A stretch of DNA of 64,000 bases, from assembly GCA_001708385.1 (NCBI GenBank), contig CP012388.1, positions 868,001-932,000 on the forward strand, given 5' to 3'. The position numbers were made by a program, and so were the translations under genes. Source of the stretch: Flavobacterium psychrophilum. Lineage in GTDB: Bacteria > Bacteroidota > Bacteroidia > Flavobacteriales > Flavobacteriaceae. Of this stretch, positions 1-9,790 are shown in pieces. Under the pieces are notes generated by a model. It made no database searches. It saw only the letters and a list, made by a program, of their open reading frames with translations, and was not told the DNA's origin. The first letter of the stretch is position 1, and each line of letters begins with the position of its first letter.

Positions 1-106
1 ATATACCAGCTGAAAATCTTATCTATCAAATCTTAATGGTTTGACGGACTACTATTTAATGGCATAAATTTTGGTACGTATTAGGAAACCTAAAACCAAA
101 CCTAAT

Positions 107-946
107 ATGAAAAAACTATTGGCTCTACCTCTATTATTCTTGTTTCTGATAACGGGATGCAGTAACTCCGACGACGACAACAATGCTCCGTTAGTTGCTC
201 AAACATTAATGAATGTTTCTTACGGCACTGATGCAAAGCAAAAAATTGACATCTACCTGCCCGAAGGACGAAACGAAAACACTAAAGTAGTAGTTTTGCT
301 TCACGGAGGCTCTTGGGTAGAGGGCGATAAAAGCGACCTGTCTTACCTTATTCCTGTTATACAATTACAGTTCCCCGATTATGCAATTGTAAATGTAGGC
401 TACAGGCTTGCAACACTAAACAGTCCTGCATTTCCGAAGCAAATTGACGATATTAAAAGTGTAATTCAACACCTTGAAAGTAACGATTACCATATTTCAG
501 ACGACTATGCCTTTATAGGATTTAGCGCAGGCGCACACCTGTCTATGCTTTATGGTTATGCTTACGATACCGATCACGATGTAAAAGCTATCTGTGATGT
601 TGTTGGACCTGCCGACTTTACCGATCCTGAATATACATCGCATCCGTTATATTCTTCTGCGGCAACAGCATTAATAGGCACACCAACACCTACACAAGAC
701 CAGATACTATCGGTTAGCCCGGTTGCACATATAACGGCACAATCTCCGGCAACATTATCATTCTATGGCGGACAGGATCCGTTAGTACCTGCCACTCAAG
801 GCCCACGTTTAAAATCGGCCCTGGATACCGCCGGTGTACAAAACGAATTTAATTTTTACCCTGATGGTGGCCACGGAAATTGGGATGATACTACATATAA
901 TGAGGTATACAGTAAGATAGCTGCATTCCTTACGAAACATCTGTAA
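107..946 (+). CDS. Lipoprotein alpha/beta-hydrolase (esterase/lipase-like)
   Basis: A 279-residue secreted lipoprotein of the alpha/beta-hydrolase fold, related to the BD-FAE/carboxylesterase group that hydrolyses ester bonds. The N terminus is a short basic stretch, a hydrophobic core and a lipobox (LITGC, Cys18) followed by Ser/Asp residues, so it should be an outer-envelope lipoprotein. The oxyanion-hole motif HGGSW lies at about residues 66-70, the nucleophile elbow GFSAG puts Ser140 as nucleophile, and Asp224 (GGQDPLVP) and His256 (GGHGNW) complete the triad. I start at the ATG at 107 because it begins the signal peptide; an in-frame TTG at 71 would add a charged extension. A terminator follows at once. 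It sits before a GH5 lipoprotein, but the substrate cannot be read from the sequence. Confidence 0.85.
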   Translation: MKKLLALPLLFLFLITGCSNSDDDNNAPLVAQTLMNVSYGTDAKQKIDIYLPEGRNENTKVVVLLHGGSWVEGDKSDLSYLIPVIQLQFPDYAIVNVGYRLATLNSPAFPKQIDDIKSVIQHLESNDYHISDDYAFIGFSAGAHLSMLYGYAYDTDHDVKAICDVVGPADFTDPEYTSHPLYSSAATALIGTPTPTQDQILSVSPVAHITAQSPATLSFYGGQDPLVPATQGPRLKSALDTAGVQNEFNFYPDGGHGNWDDTTYNEVYSKIAAFLTKHL

Positions 947-967
947 TAAGACCTCAGAAAAATATAC

Positions 968-1003
968 AATCCCTCATGTTTAAAGCATTGAGGGATTTTT
1001 TTG
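968..1003 (+). terminator. Rho-independent terminator after esterase gene
   Basis: TCCCTCA (970-976) pairs with TGAGGGA (989-995), extended by AA/TT, and is followed by seven T residues. It separates the esterase gene from the GH5 gene. The ATG at 976 lies inside this hairpin, which argues against using it as the start of the GH5 gene. Confidence 0.85.
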
Positions 1004-1065
1004 GTAAAATTCAATCTTACAATTTGTTTATCTTAGCGTTCCAACAAACATTCAAACCCACGTTG

Positions 1066-2328
1066 ATGAAAAACAAACTGAAACTAATTGTCGCATTTAT
1101 CTCTACCGCTATACTGGCATCTTGCAGTTCTTATAACTCAGGATACTCTAACACCGATAAAAACTATAAAGGAGCTATTCCTACCACTAAGGGACAACAG
1201 ATTATTGATGCCAATGGGCAACCAATGATCTTAAAAGGCACTAATCTTGGTAACTGGTTGGTTCCAGAAGGTTATATGTTTAAGACTGAAAAAGTAGCTT
1301 CGCCAAGGCAAATTGACCAGCTATTAAACGAGATGATTGGTCCTGATAATACAATTGCATTCTGGCACAAATTCCTTGACAATTATATTACACATGACGA
1401 TATTAAATATCTAAAGCGAACAGGATCTAACCATATACGCCTGCCGTTTCATTATAAGATGTTTACTAACGATCTTTATATGGGCAAACGCAATGCGGGT
1501 TTCGAATACTTTGACCGTGTAATAGAATGGTGCCGTCAGGAAAATATATATGTGTTGCTTGATATGCATTGTGCGCCGGGAGGCCAGACAGGTGATAATA
1601 TTGACGACAGTTATGGTTACCCCTGGCTTTACTACAGCGTCACCTCGCAGGATGAAATGAGTGCTATCTGGACATCCATTGCCCAACGTTATAAAGATGA
1701 CCCTATCATTCTTGGCTATGATGTTTTTAACGAGCCTTTCGCGCATTATTTTACAAAAGAGATACCTGATTATAACCACAGGCTATTTATGATCTATGAG
1801 CGTATGGTTAAAGACATTCGCAATGTCGACAAAAAACATACTATCTACCTTAACGGATCGGTTTGGGCGGGAGACTTTGGTGTGTTCGAGCGTATCCTGG
1901 ATGATAATATTGTTTATGAGTTTCACAAGTACTGGTTTGATATTAATCAGGAATCGGTTCAGAAATATGTCGACTTCCGTGACAAACATAATGTCCCCAT
2001 TTATATTGGTGAAACCGGAGAGAATACAGATGAGTGGGTAATGGAATTCCGAAAACTGCTGGATAAGAATCAGATCAACTGGGCTTTTTGGCCGTATAAG
2101 AAAATGGATAACACCAAAGGCATCATAAACTTTAAGCAACCGGAAGATTACCCACTTATTACTAAATACGCTGAAAGCGACCGCAGCTCTTTCGGGAAGA
2201 TAAGAGAAAATATGCCTGACAGGTTGAAGGTACAAAAAGCATTAGACCAGTTTTTAGAAAACTCATTGTACAAAAACAATTTTCAGAACAAAGGATATAT
2301 AGAGGGATTAGGGTTTAGTGTTGAATAA
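1066..2328 (+). CDS. Lipoprotein glycoside hydrolase family 5 (cellulase-like)
   Basis: A 420-residue lipoprotein with a GH5 (beta/alpha)8 catalytic domain, a retaining family that acts on beta-linked glucans or mannans. The signal peptide ends in the lipobox ILASC (Cys20). The family signatures are visible: GTNLGNWL near residues 58-65, the acid/base glutamate in FNEPF (Glu223), and the nucleophile in IGETGE (Glu316). HCAPGGQ near 168-174 resembles the exo-beta-1,3-glucanase branch of the family. The open frame extends upstream to an ATG at 976, but that codon lies in the terminator of the previous gene, so I use the ATG at 1066, which starts a normal lipoprotein signal. The exact polysaccharide is not determined. 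Confidence 0.87.
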   Translation: MKNKLKLIVAFISTAILASCSSYNSGYSNTDKNYKGAIPTTKGQQIIDANGQPMILKGTNLGNWLVPEGYMFKTEKVASPRQIDQLLNEMIGPDNTIAFWHKFLDNYITHDDIKYLKRTGSNHIRLPFHYKMFTNDLYMGKRNAGFEYFDRVIEWCRQENIYVLLDMHCAPGGQTGDNIDDSYGYPWLYYSVTSQDEMSAIWTSIAQRYKDDPIILGYDVFNEPFAHYFTKEIPDYNHRLFMIYERMVKDIRNVDKKHTIYLNGSVWAGDFGVFERILDDNIVYEFHKYWFDINQESVQKYVDFRDKHNVPIYIGETGENTDEWVMEFRKLLDKNQINWAFWPYKKMDNTKGIINFKQPEDYPLITKYAESDRSSFGKIRENMPDRLKVQKALDQFLENSLYKNNFQNKGYIEGLGFSVE

Positions 2329-2331
2329 ATT

Positions 2332-2362
2332 TGATTCGGTTATTTGGTGATTCGGTTATTTG
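2332..2362 (+). repeat. 15-bp tandem direct repeat
   Basis: TGATTCGGTTATTTG occurs at 2332-2346 and again at 2348-2362, just after the GH5 stop codon. The rest of this gap (to about 2480) is AT-rich and contains a CCGCTGCGCT stretch like those common in intergenic DNA of flavobacteria. I see no gene here. Confidence 0.7.
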
Positions 2363-2482
2363 TTAGCTATTAATTATACAAATCTACTTATCAAAGTATA
2401 CTTCCAAAAAGGAGTATCAAACTAGAGATTTTTCAACTCCGCTGCGCTTTCTTAAAACGGCACTCAAGAGCATGTCAAAACA

Positions 2483-2515
2483 AAAACGCCCCACATTTTC
2501 AATGTGGGGCGTTTT
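2483..2515 (-). terminator. Strong hairpin terminator after small lipoprotein gene
   Basis: A perfect 15-bp stem (2483-2497 with 2501-2515), GC-rich in the middle (CGCCCCACATT), with a TTC loop. On the minus strand it is followed by TTTTTG, so it ends the small lipoprotein transcript. It may also stop transcripts arriving from the GH5 gene. Confidence 0.8.
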
Positions 2516-2531
2516 ACATTTCATGTTCATA

Positions 2532-3077
2532 TTATTGTTCGTACACAACATATTTAACATTGGTAAATACACCGTTTGTAACAACAATATCTTCGGGAGT
2601 TACAATCTGATTTTGAAGTTCTCCAATTTTAGAAGATGTAAAATTGAAAGTACCTGAGGCAGTTTTGCTATCTGCATTTGTATTGGTAAGTGTAACGGTA
2701 CCAAAATCGCATAAGTGCTCCATAAAATTGTTACCGTTTATTTGGTAGCTGTTAGTAAATAACGCATCTCCTCCATTTTCCTGATCAAAATGGTATGCTT
2801 TTAATGGCATTGAACCTGTAGTAGCAGTGCTGGAGCATGAAATGGTTATTAACTGTCCGTTAGCTTCTGCGCTGATATCAAAACGTTGCTCGCCATTTAC
2901 ACGGATAAGAGTTGCGCTTTTAACCGTACCCTGCCAGTCCTGACCATTGATTACAGCCGAAATAGTTTGCGCTGCATTATTACCATCATCGTTAGTAGAG
3001 TTGCTATCATCATCACTACATGACACTGCAAAGCTCAAAAACAGAGCTATAGCTCCAAATCTTAAAAGTTTTTTCAT
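2532..3077 (-). CDS. Small secreted lipoprotein, DUF6252-like
   Basis: A 181-residue lipoprotein of unknown function. The signal peptide ends in AVSC (Cys20), followed by an SDDDSNSTNDD linker typical of Bacteroidota surface lipoproteins. The remainder is predicted beta-rich, with a domain beginning ISAVINGQDW, as in small flavobacterial lipoproteins grouped under DUF6252; that family assignment comes from memory of the pattern and is tentative. It is transcribed alone, with its own terminator at 2483-2515, and the dnaK terminator lies upstream. Neighbours give no clue to a role. Confidence 0.72.
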   Translation of the reverse strand: MKKLLRFGAIALFLSFAVSCSDDDSNSTNDDGNNAAQTISAVINGQDWQGTVKSATLIRVNGEQRFDISAEANGQLITISCSSTATTGSMPLKAYHFDQENGGDALFTNSYQINGNNFMEHLCDFGTVTLTNTNADSKTASGTFNFTSSKIGELQNQIVTPEDIVVTNGVFTNVKYVVYEQ

Positions 3078-3139
3078 TTTTGGTTATTGGTTTTAAATTT
3101 GGTACAAATACGTAAAAACTTTAACAAAAAACAAATAAA

Positions 3140-3163
3140 AAACGCCCCAAATGTGGGGCGTTT
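3140..3163 (-). terminator. dnaK terminator
   Basis: AAACGCCCCA (3140-3149) pairs with TGGGGCGTTT (3154-3163) around a four-base loop. On the minus strand the stem is followed by a T-rich tract (TTTATTTG). It lies just beyond the dnaK stop codon. Its core is nearly the same as the hairpin at 2483-2515. Confidence 0.8.
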
Positions 3164-3199
3164 CCTGTTATAACAAATCTCTTCTATAGTAAGAAAAAA

Positions 3200-5089
3200 T
3201 TATTTTACTTCTTCGAAGTCTACATCCTGAACGTTGTCACCTTCAGCTTGCTGACCTGCCTCTGGCTGGCCTTGAGCTGCACCCGCATCACCTTGCTTGT
3301 ACATTTCTTCAGAAGCATTTTTCCATGCTTCGTTGATTTTGTCAAGTGCCGGTTGAATAGTGTCAACATCTTTAGCTTCATAAGCCATTTTCAGTTGCGT
3401 AAGTGCCATTCCGATTGCATCTTTATTACCATCTGATAATTTATCTCCAAATTCTGAAAGTTGTTTTTCAGTTTGAAAGATCATAGCATCAGCTTCGTTT
3501 AATTTTTCAACACGCTCTCTTGTAATTTTGTCAGCATCAGCATTAGCTTCAGCTTCTTTACGCATTCTTTCGATTTCTTCCTGAGTTAATCCTGAAGAAG
3601 CTTCGATACGGATATCGTGAGATTTACCTGTTCCTTTATCTGTAGCAGATACTTTGATGATACCGTTAGCATCAATATCAAAAGTAACTTCAACCTGAGG
3701 AACTCCTCTTTGTGCTGGTGGAATACCATCTAAGTGGAAACGACCGATAGTTTTATTATCTGTAGCCATTGGTCTCTCACCTTGTAAAACGTGGATCTCA
3801 ACAGAAGGCTGGTTATCAGATGCTGTAGAGAATACCTGCGATTTTTTAGTAGGGATAGTTGTATTAGCTTCAATAAGTTTAGTTAATACACCACCCATAG
3901 TTTCGATACCTAAAGAAAGTGGAGTAACGTCAAGAAGCAATACATCTTTAACATCTCCTGAAAGTACACCACCCTGAATAGCAGCTCCAATTGCAACAAC
4001 CTCATCCGGGTTAACACCTTTAGATGGTTTTTTGCCAAAGAATTTTTCTACTTCTTCCTGGATACGTGGTATACGTGTAGAACCACCTACAAGGATAACC
4101 TCATCAATATCAGATGTAGAAAGACCTGCATCTTTTAAAGCTTTAGCTACCGGTTGCATAGAACGCTGTACTAAAGTATCTGCCAATTGCTCAAATTTAG
4201 CTCTTGTAAGAGACTTAACTAAGTGTTTTGGTCCAGAAGCAGTAGCTGTAACGTATGGTAGGTTTATTTCTGTTTGTGTAGAAGCAGAAAGCTCAATTTT
4301 AGCTTTTTCAGCAGCTTCTTTAAGACGCTGAAGTGCCATTGGGTCTTTACGTAAGTCTACACCTTCTTCACTGTTGAATTCGTTTGCTAACCAGTCAATA
4401 ATTACCTGGTCAAAGTCATCACCACCAAGGTGAGTATCACCATTTGTAGAAAGAACTTCAAATACACCGTCACCTAGTTCAAGGATAGAGATATCAAAAG
4501 TACCACCACCAAGGTCATAAACAGCGATTTTCTGGTCGATACCTTTTTTATCAAGACCGTAAGCAAGTGCAGCAGCAGTAGGCTCGTTGATGATCCTTCT
4601 AACTTTAAGACCTGCAATTTCACCAGCCTCTTTAGTAGCCTGACGCTGAGCATCGTTAAAGTAAGCAGGAACGGTAATAACCGCTTCAGTTACAGTTTGC
4701 CCAAGATAGTCTTCAGCTGTTTTTTTCATTTTTTGAAGTGTCATAGCAGACAACTCTTGCGGAGTGTAAAGACGACCATCGATATCTACACGTGGCGTAT
4801 CGTTGTCACCTTTTACAACGCTGTATGGCACATTGCTTGCTTCTTTTGAACTTTCAGTGAATTTGTTACCCATGAAACGTTTTACAGAAGCAATAGTTTT
4901 TGTGGGATTGGTCACTGCCTGTCTTTTTGCAGGATCTCCAACTTTGATCTCTCCGCCTTCAACAAATGCAATTACTGACGGGGTTGTTCTTTTTCCTTCA
5001 GCATTAGGAATAACTACCGGTTCGTTACCTTCCATTACGGCAACACACGAGTTGGTTGTTCCTAAGTCAATTCCGATTATCTTACTCAT
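3200..5089 (-). CDS. dnaK: Molecular chaperone DnaK (Hsp70)
   Basis: Full-length Hsp70 of 629 residues, the cytosolic ATP-dependent chaperone that works with DnaJ and GrpE. The N-terminal actin-like ATPase domain opens with [18 protein letters not shown] and includes the [13 protein letters not shown] and [10 protein letters not shown] phosphate-binding segments and [14 protein letters not shown]. The substrate-binding domain follows ([17 protein letters not shown]), then the alpha-helical lid and a Gln/Gly/Ala-rich tail ending QDVDFEEVK, close to the usual EEVK ending. It is transcribed alone; dnaJ and grpE are not adjacent. The upstream region carries three ATGACA repeats and a TGGCAC-N5-TTGT element, described separately. 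Confidence 0.98.
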   Translation of the reverse strand: MSKIIGIDLGTTNSCVAVMEGNEPVVIPNAEGKRTTPSVIAFVEGGEIKVGDPAKRQAVTNPTKTIASVKRFMGNKFTESSKEASNVPYSVVKGDNDTPRVDIDGRLYTPQELSAMTLQKMKKTAEDYLGQTVTEAVITVPAYFNDAQRQATKEAGEIAGLKVRRIINEPTAAALAYGLDKKGIDQKIAVYDLGGGTFDISILELGDGVFEVLSTNGDTHLGGDDFDQVIIDWLANEFNSEEGVDLRKDPMALQRLKEAAEKAKIELSASTQTEINLPYVTATASGPKHLVKSLTRAKFEQLADTLVQRSMQPVAKALKDAGLSTSDIDEVILVGGSTRIPRIQEEVEKFFGKKPSKGVNPDEVVAIGAAIQGGVLSGDVKDVLLLDVTPLSLGIETMGGVLTKLIEANTTIPTKKSQVFSTASDNQPSVEIHVLQGERPMATDNKTIGRFHLDGIPPAQRGVPQVEVTFDIDANGIIKVSATDKGTGKSHDIRIEASSGLTQEEIERMRKEAEANADADKITRERVEKLNEADAMIFQTEKQLSEFGDKLSDGNKDAIGMALTQLKMAYEAKDVDTIQPALDKINEAWKNASEEMYKQGDAGAAQGQPEAGQQAEGDNVQDVDFEEVK

Positions 5090-5149
5090 TTTTCTCTTGT
5101 TTATTATTTTGTTTTTGAATCTTATTATCTAAGTGGACGATTTACATTA

Positions 5150-5201
5150 GACAATCTTTGTGCCAAGAAATAAAATGACATAAGAATATGACAAGATGAC
5201 A
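5150..5201 (-). promoter_or_regulatory. dnaK upstream region: ATGACA triple repeat and sigma-54-like element
   Basis: On the minus strand, TTGGCACAAAGATTGTC (5150-5166) resembles a sigma-54 -24/-12 element (TGGCAC-N5-TTGC), with T in place of the last C, about 60 bases from the dnaK ATG. Just upstream, ATGACA occurs on the plus strand at 5175-5180, 5188-5193 and 5196-5201. The repeats are seen directly; their role as stress-response sites and the sigma-54 reading are inference. Confidence 0.35.
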
Positions 5202-5297
5202 TTTACAAGTCAGAAGCAATTTCCCGCTATTCGCTAAATCTTTGTCAGTTTATCAACTGCCAAAGGATATCGCTACTATCGGGGTTATGCTTTTCGT

Positions 5298-6278
5298 TTA
5301 TTCAAAATATTCAAAGGCATCAATAATATCAAGATATACGCCGTCAAATCCCGCCGATGTAATTTTACTTAAATAAGAATCAGAATTTTTATAGATAAGT
5401 CCCTGCCAGTCGTCGTTCCAATACTGAACTTTAAAGTTACCGGGCCAGTCAGGATTTTCAGCAGCTATCCAGGCAGGCTTATTATTATTCCATGACGACT
5501 GCCAATAATACCTGTAGTCTTCCGCCTCACCAATAGACATATAGCAGATAACTAAACGTTTACCACCATTGGCTTTATTACGTAGCTGATTGATCTCATC
5601 AGCAGTAAATGCAACGTCGTTTAAAAAAAGGTCTATTATAACAGCGTCATAATTAGTAGCTGTAACCGCATTTATAAAGGTGGTTTTAGACGCAAAATTC
5701 TCAGGATTTATAAGGTATAGGAAATTCTTTGCCAGAGAAAGATTTGTAATAACATTGGCATTTACGTTAATCGGTACTGACGTAGGGATAACGCTCAGGC
5801 TTCTTTCGGGTGCAGCATATGACACATAGCCAAATGAAGTATTGGCAGAATAAGAATCTGACATTTTTGATGGCGTAGAACAGTAATCTGTAACTAATAC
5901 AGTATTGCCTGCATTTTTAGAAACATCCAGAAAACTTTTTATGTAAGAAGTTACGTCTGCCGGTGTTGCATCATTATCGTTGTCGTAGCCATACAACAAA
6001 TCCTCTTGTCCATTACCATCGATAGCGTCGAGATATGCCAAATGCGGATTTCCACCCTGCTCTCCTGTAGTTGTAACCAACTCAATGCCATTTTGAGGAA
6101 TAACAATAAAACCCGGTTTCGCAGTTTTCCCTTTTTGGCTTATGCCGATAACAAAATCGCGCATATCCTGCTTAAAATCGCGATCGCCAATAGTACCGCT
6201 GTTATTATCTGTACCTGAGTCGCAATTGTCACAAGCTGTAAAAACTGCCAATACTAAAATTAAAATACCATATTTCAT
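5298..6278 (-). CDS. Lipoprotein, TM1410/MJ1477-like putative glycoside hydrolase
   Basis: A 326-residue lipoprotein (signal ending VFTAC, Cys16). The C-terminal half has hallmarks of the TM1410/MJ1477 family, related to GH114 endo-alpha-1,4-polygalactosaminidases: YDAVIIDLFLND, a CYMSIGEAEDYRYYW segment, and a final GFDGVYLDIIDAFEYF carrying the acidic residues expected at the end of a (beta/alpha)8 barrel. The N-terminal third (FVIGISQKGKTAKPGFIVIPQNG) is also typical of this family. It probably acts on an extracellular or cell-surface polysaccharide. It is followed at once by a DUF2490 barrel gene on the same strand, so the two may be functionally linked. Substrate unknown. Confidence 0.75.
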   Translation of the reverse strand: MKYGILILVLAVFTACDNCDSGTDNNSGTIGDRDFKQDMRDFVIGISQKGKTAKPGFIVIPQNGIELVTTTGEQGGNPHLAYLDAIDGNGQEDLLYGYDNDNDATPADVTSYIKSFLDVSKNAGNTVLVTDYCSTPSKMSDSYSANTSFGYVSYAAPERSLSVIPTSVPINVNANVITNLSLAKNFLYLINPENFASKTTFINAVTATNYDAVIIDLFLNDVAFTADEINQLRNKANGGKRLVICYMSIGEAEDYRYYWQSSWNNNKPAWIAAENPDWPGNFKVQYWNDDWQGLIYKNSDSYLSKITSAGFDGVYLDIIDAFEYFE

Positions 6279-6333
6279 AAACTGTCATTTTCCTTATAAC
6301 CTAAAATAACAGTATTTATTACAAATACAGAAA

Positions 6334-7098
6334 TTAAAACGGGTTTTCAATTATAATATCGACAGCGAGGTAACTGGCATCGGTAGTATGATTTCCGTGT
6401 CCGATAAGATCATTCATATAACCCATGTCAAATGTCACAGGAAAGTTATCGGGAGAATAGCAATAGTAAAGACAAAAACGGCTTTCTTTATATTCCGGCT
6501 TTCCCCAGCCAGTATTACTATCATTAGCCACAGCAAACAAGGCTTCTGCACTGCCCAAAATACTATTTTCCTTATCGCTATCCAGCGGAAAAAGGATTTG
6601 TGTTTTTAATCGGGAACGCAATTGCAGGTCATCGGGTACATTGGCGAAATCTGCAGTATAAAACTTTCTTACCTCCTGGCGCAGCGTGGTTGTCCATTTA
6701 GAATTGCCAAGATCTACAGTATACTGCAACCTTCCATACAACCTGAATTCCTGATTTATTGCTGAAGATTGTTGTTCATCGAAACTTTCATCATATTGGT
6801 TTTGTCTACGATAGCTCAGTGCTCCTGTGTACGTCCAGTTAGGATTAAGCTTGTGATAAAACTCCTGATTAACAACAAATATAGACGGCAGGCTAAACGG
6901 GTTACTTTCGCCCCTGCCGCTTATACGCCCCATTCCGACATAAGTTGTAGAACTGTTTTTTTCATCAAGCTTTTGCTTTACCCCTACTGCCGACCAAAAT
7001 GCTGTATTTGTTGATCCTAATCCCGGAGGGCTTATCTGCGCAATAGCTGTAACAGAAAAAATCAGTGAAATATATAGCGTTAATAAAAGGGCTCTCAT
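6334..7098 (-). CDS. DUF2490-family outer membrane protein
   Basis: A 254-residue secreted protein with a signal peptide (RALLLTLYISLIFSVTAIAQ) and an alternating aromatic/polar pattern throughout, as in a small outer membrane beta-barrel. The pattern WTYTGALSYRRQNQ, a central WTTTLRQEVR-type strand and a last strand ending in Phe (YLAVDIIIENPF) fit the DUF2490 family, whose function is unknown. I choose the ATG at 7098; an ATG at 7104 would add two residues and the upstream extension from 7125 is unlikely. It lies 55 bases upstream of the TM1410-like lipoprotein gene on the same strand. Confidence 0.7.
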   Translation of the reverse strand: MRALLLTLYISLIFSVTAIAQISPPGLGSTNTAFWSAVGVKQKLDEKNSSTTYVGMGRISGRGESNPFSLPSIFVVNQEFYHKLNPNWTYTGALSYRRQNQYDESFDEQQSSAINQEFRLYGRLQYTVDLGNSKWTTTLRQEVRKFYTADFANVPDDLQLRSRLKTQILFPLDSDKENSILGSAEALFAVANDSNTGWGKPEYKESRFCLYYCYSPDNFPVTFDMGYMNDLIGHGNHTTDASYLAVDIIIENPF

Positions 7099-7192
7099 AG
7101 TCATAGTATTTAAAGTATACCACAAAGATGAGAACTGAATCTGTAAAGATTTAGGAACTTTAAATTTTTACACAAAGTTTAAGATATTCAAA

Positions 7193-9694
7193 TTAGTTCA
7201 CCAGAAACAATGCATTACTAAAAAGGAGGTTACCATTCTCCCAGAATCCTCTGAATAAAGGATTATCTACCATATAGATTATTGAGCCTTTCCCCTTTTG
7301 TTCTACAGCAAAAGTCACTGTATTTTCAAGTTTCTTTTTAAGGCTTTTACCAATAAACCCGAAGTTCTTATACCCTGTTGGTACATAAGCAACATTCCAG
7401 GCACTTTTAAGTAATTGGTAACGGCTCTCAGACGTTTTAAGGCTAAAATATTTATCTCCCAAACCATACGATAGCGGATGGCTTTTATCAAGTACATTCT
7501 CGACAATCGCTCCCGGTACCGAACCCGAAATGGCACGGCGCTCTGCATTTTGATAATCGTAAAACCTTGACTTGAGTTCTTCTTCATCGCGTTCCGAATT
7601 TTCAAGGTCTTTTGCATATGTACTTGCAAATTTGGTAAGGCTATACCCTGCCCTGTCTTCAAAAAGATTTAACGCATTAGCAATAGCTATTACTTTGCCG
7701 CCATTTATAACAAAATCATCAATTTGTTTCCTTTGGCTTTCCGGCAGGTCATACCATCCGTCTGCCAGTATAAGTGTATTAAAGTCAGACATTGTCACTC
7801 TTCCCAGTTTATCCGCATCTACAATACTTACCGGATAATTAATAATCTCATCCATATAAAACCAGGCCTGCCCAAAATCGGTAGCGCTCACATTATCACC
7901 CGAAAGCAACAATACTTTTGGCACTTCAAGCAATGGATAATTCTCACCACCCAAATCACCTCCCGCTAAAGAGAATCCACTTTCTATAACTTCATAGTCG
8001 GGCTTCTTTTCAAGAAGGGTTTCCATGATATATTTAAAGTCGTTAAGCTGTGCATTGTCTCCTTTAAGTATAACCAAGTCACCCGGGCTTACTTTTATCC
8101 CCCTAAATGCTGAGGCCTTGTGCGACGAGCGTACTTTTATCCCGCTTTTTAAAAGAAGGCTTAGCGTTCTTGCCGAACCTCTTCCGTTCCAGGGCACATA
8201 ATAGGCATAAATTCGCTCGTACTCAAATTTACCTTTTCGTGAAATTTCCTTTTTTGTATCTATAGAAAGATTTCCTTTTAAAGCATAGCTATCTACACCG
8301 TAAGCGTGCGGAAGTGCCCATGCCGTAATGTCGTAAGACAGGCTATCGGTAAGTCGCTGTGCAGGCTCAAACAAAACCTGGGTTAATATTGCCTTTGGCT
8401 GATCTGCCCTAACGATAAGGTCGTTTGGTTCTATTGTAAAATCTTTATCCTTATCACTTTGGTAATGGTAACCTGATGTTTTTTTAGATTCGGCAGCAAA
8501 GGAATACTGAATTTTATTACGCTCCAGTAACCTTGTCAGCTGTTCTGTCTTACCCGAGTTCTTGACCACATAGGTTTTATATTTACCTTTAAGATCCTGC
8601 CTGCTATCCTTAAAATAAGCCCTGAAATCTTTAACAAGTTTATCTTTCTTCCACGAAGATGTTTCAACTGCCGTAAGAACTGCCGCTGTGTGATGGTCTA
8701 TTCTGTCCTGAAGCGTTAGCACATTACCATTATTTAAAGTAACAGCACGCCCTGCTCCAATACCTCCCTGTTCATAGGTCATACCAATAGCACCGTTAAA
8801 ACTTGGGTACGTATCGCCATAGCTTGGATAGAACAAATCAAAACGTTCGCGGGTGTAATAGTTCCAGCCTTTTGTATCAAACTTTTTGGCTGTCATATCG
8901 CCAATGGTATAATGGAAATCACGCTGTGCCTGAGTTATAAAATCGTGCATTGGTTCGGCAGCAGGCGGAAAGAAATAAGGCTCATTAAAACCCATCTCAT
9001 GAACATCTACATGCACCATAGGCATCCACTCATTATAAAGAGCTACACGTTGTTGGGTTTCAATCTGTGTCTGCCACGCCCAGTCACGATTAAGGTCGTA
9101 TGCATAGTGGTTTTGTCTTCCCCCTGGCCACGGTTCCATATGCTCACGGTCGTAAAGGCCGGGGTGTGTATTTTTTCCTGATATATCCCTAAGCCAGTTA
9201 CCATAACGCGAAAATCCGTCAGGATTAAGACACGGGTCTACTATTACTATTGTATTCTGAAGCCATTCTTTCGTGTTTTTGTTTTCAGGATTAATCAGCT
9301 CATAAGCAACAGACATTGCACTTTCTGTAGCCCCTGGTTCGTTACCATGCACATTAAAGCTTAGCCAAACTATAGCTTTATCGTTAACTGATGCCGGTTT
9401 AGCATCGCTCATCCCAATCTGGTTGAGATTCGTGAGCCGTATGTTTTCGAGTTCCCTTAAATTTTCGGGGGTGGATATATAAAACACATTCAAATTCCTT
9501 TCCTGGGTTGTCTGTCCGTAAGGCTTTTGCTTTATATAGTCCGAATTCTGTGTAAGGTGTGCAAAATATCCTTCTACCTGATGGTAGTAACTAACCGTTT
9601 TACCATAATTGGGCAAAAACTCATCGGGACTTTTTAACTGGGCATTTACAGAGATACTAAATAATAATGCTATAGCGAAGAAAACGTGTTTCAT
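7193..9694 (-). CDS. Secreted M14-family zinc carboxypeptidase-like protein
   Basis: An 833-residue secreted metallopeptidase. After the signal peptide (HVFFAIALLFSISVNAQ) the N-terminal half is an M14 carboxypeptidase domain: zinc ligands His116 and Glu119 in HGNEPGATES and the third ligand His232 in HVDVHEMGF, with DLNRDW between them. The C-terminal half has a glutamine-amidotransferase-like fold segment (LLLSGDNVSATDFGQAWFYM onwards), common in this Bacteroidota subgroup. The start is the ATG at 9694, which opens the signal peptide; the open frame runs on to 9802, where it would overlap the divergent gene. It is probably periplasmic or surface-exposed and degrades peptides. Confidence 0.88.
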   Translation of the reverse strand: MKHVFFAIALLFSISVNAQLKSPDEFLPNYGKTVSYYHQVEGYFAHLTQNSDYIKQKPYGQTTQERNLNVFYISTPENLRELENIRLTNLNQIGMSDAKPASVNDKAIVWLSFNVHGNEPGATESAMSVAYELINPENKNTKEWLQNTIVIVDPCLNPDGFSRYGNWLRDISGKNTHPGLYDREHMEPWPGGRQNHYAYDLNRDWAWQTQIETQQRVALYNEWMPMVHVDVHEMGFNEPYFFPPAAEPMHDFITQAQRDFHYTIGDMTAKKFDTKGWNYYTRERFDLFYPSYGDTYPSFNGAIGMTYEQGGIGAGRAVTLNNGNVLTLQDRIDHHTAAVLTAVETSSWKKDKLVKDFRAYFKDSRQDLKGKYKTYVVKNSGKTEQLTRLLERNKIQYSFAAESKKTSGYHYQSDKDKDFTIEPNDLIVRADQPKAILTQVLFEPAQRLTDSLSYDITAWALPHAYGVDSYALKGNLSIDTKKEISRKGKFEYERIYAYYVPWNGRGSARTLSLLLKSGIKVRSSHKASAFRGIKVSPGDLVILKGDNAQLNDFKYIMETLLEKKPDYEVIESGFSLAGGDLGGENYPLLEVPKVLLLSGDNVSATDFGQAWFYMDEIINYPVSIVDADKLGRVTMSDFNTLILADGWYDLPESQRKQIDDFVINGGKVIAIANALNLFEDRAGYSLTKFASTYAKDLENSERDEEELKSRFYDYQNAERRAISGSVPGAIVENVLDKSHPLSYGLGDKYFSLKTSESRYQLLKSAWNVAYVPTGYKNFGFIGKSLKKKLENTVTFAVEQKGKGSIIYMVDNPLFRGFWENGNLLFSNALFLVN

Positions 9695-9790
9695 GAAAAT
9701 AATATTTCGAATTTCAAATGTAGGAATTTTATTTGTTGTAAAATTTTTAGCCCTTATATTTGAAATATAAATAGCATTATCCTGAATAGT

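Noticed and set aside
976..1065. ATG at 976 as the start of the GH5 gene
   Set aside because: It lies inside the terminator hairpin of the esterase gene, and the ATG at 1066 starts a proper lipoprotein signal.
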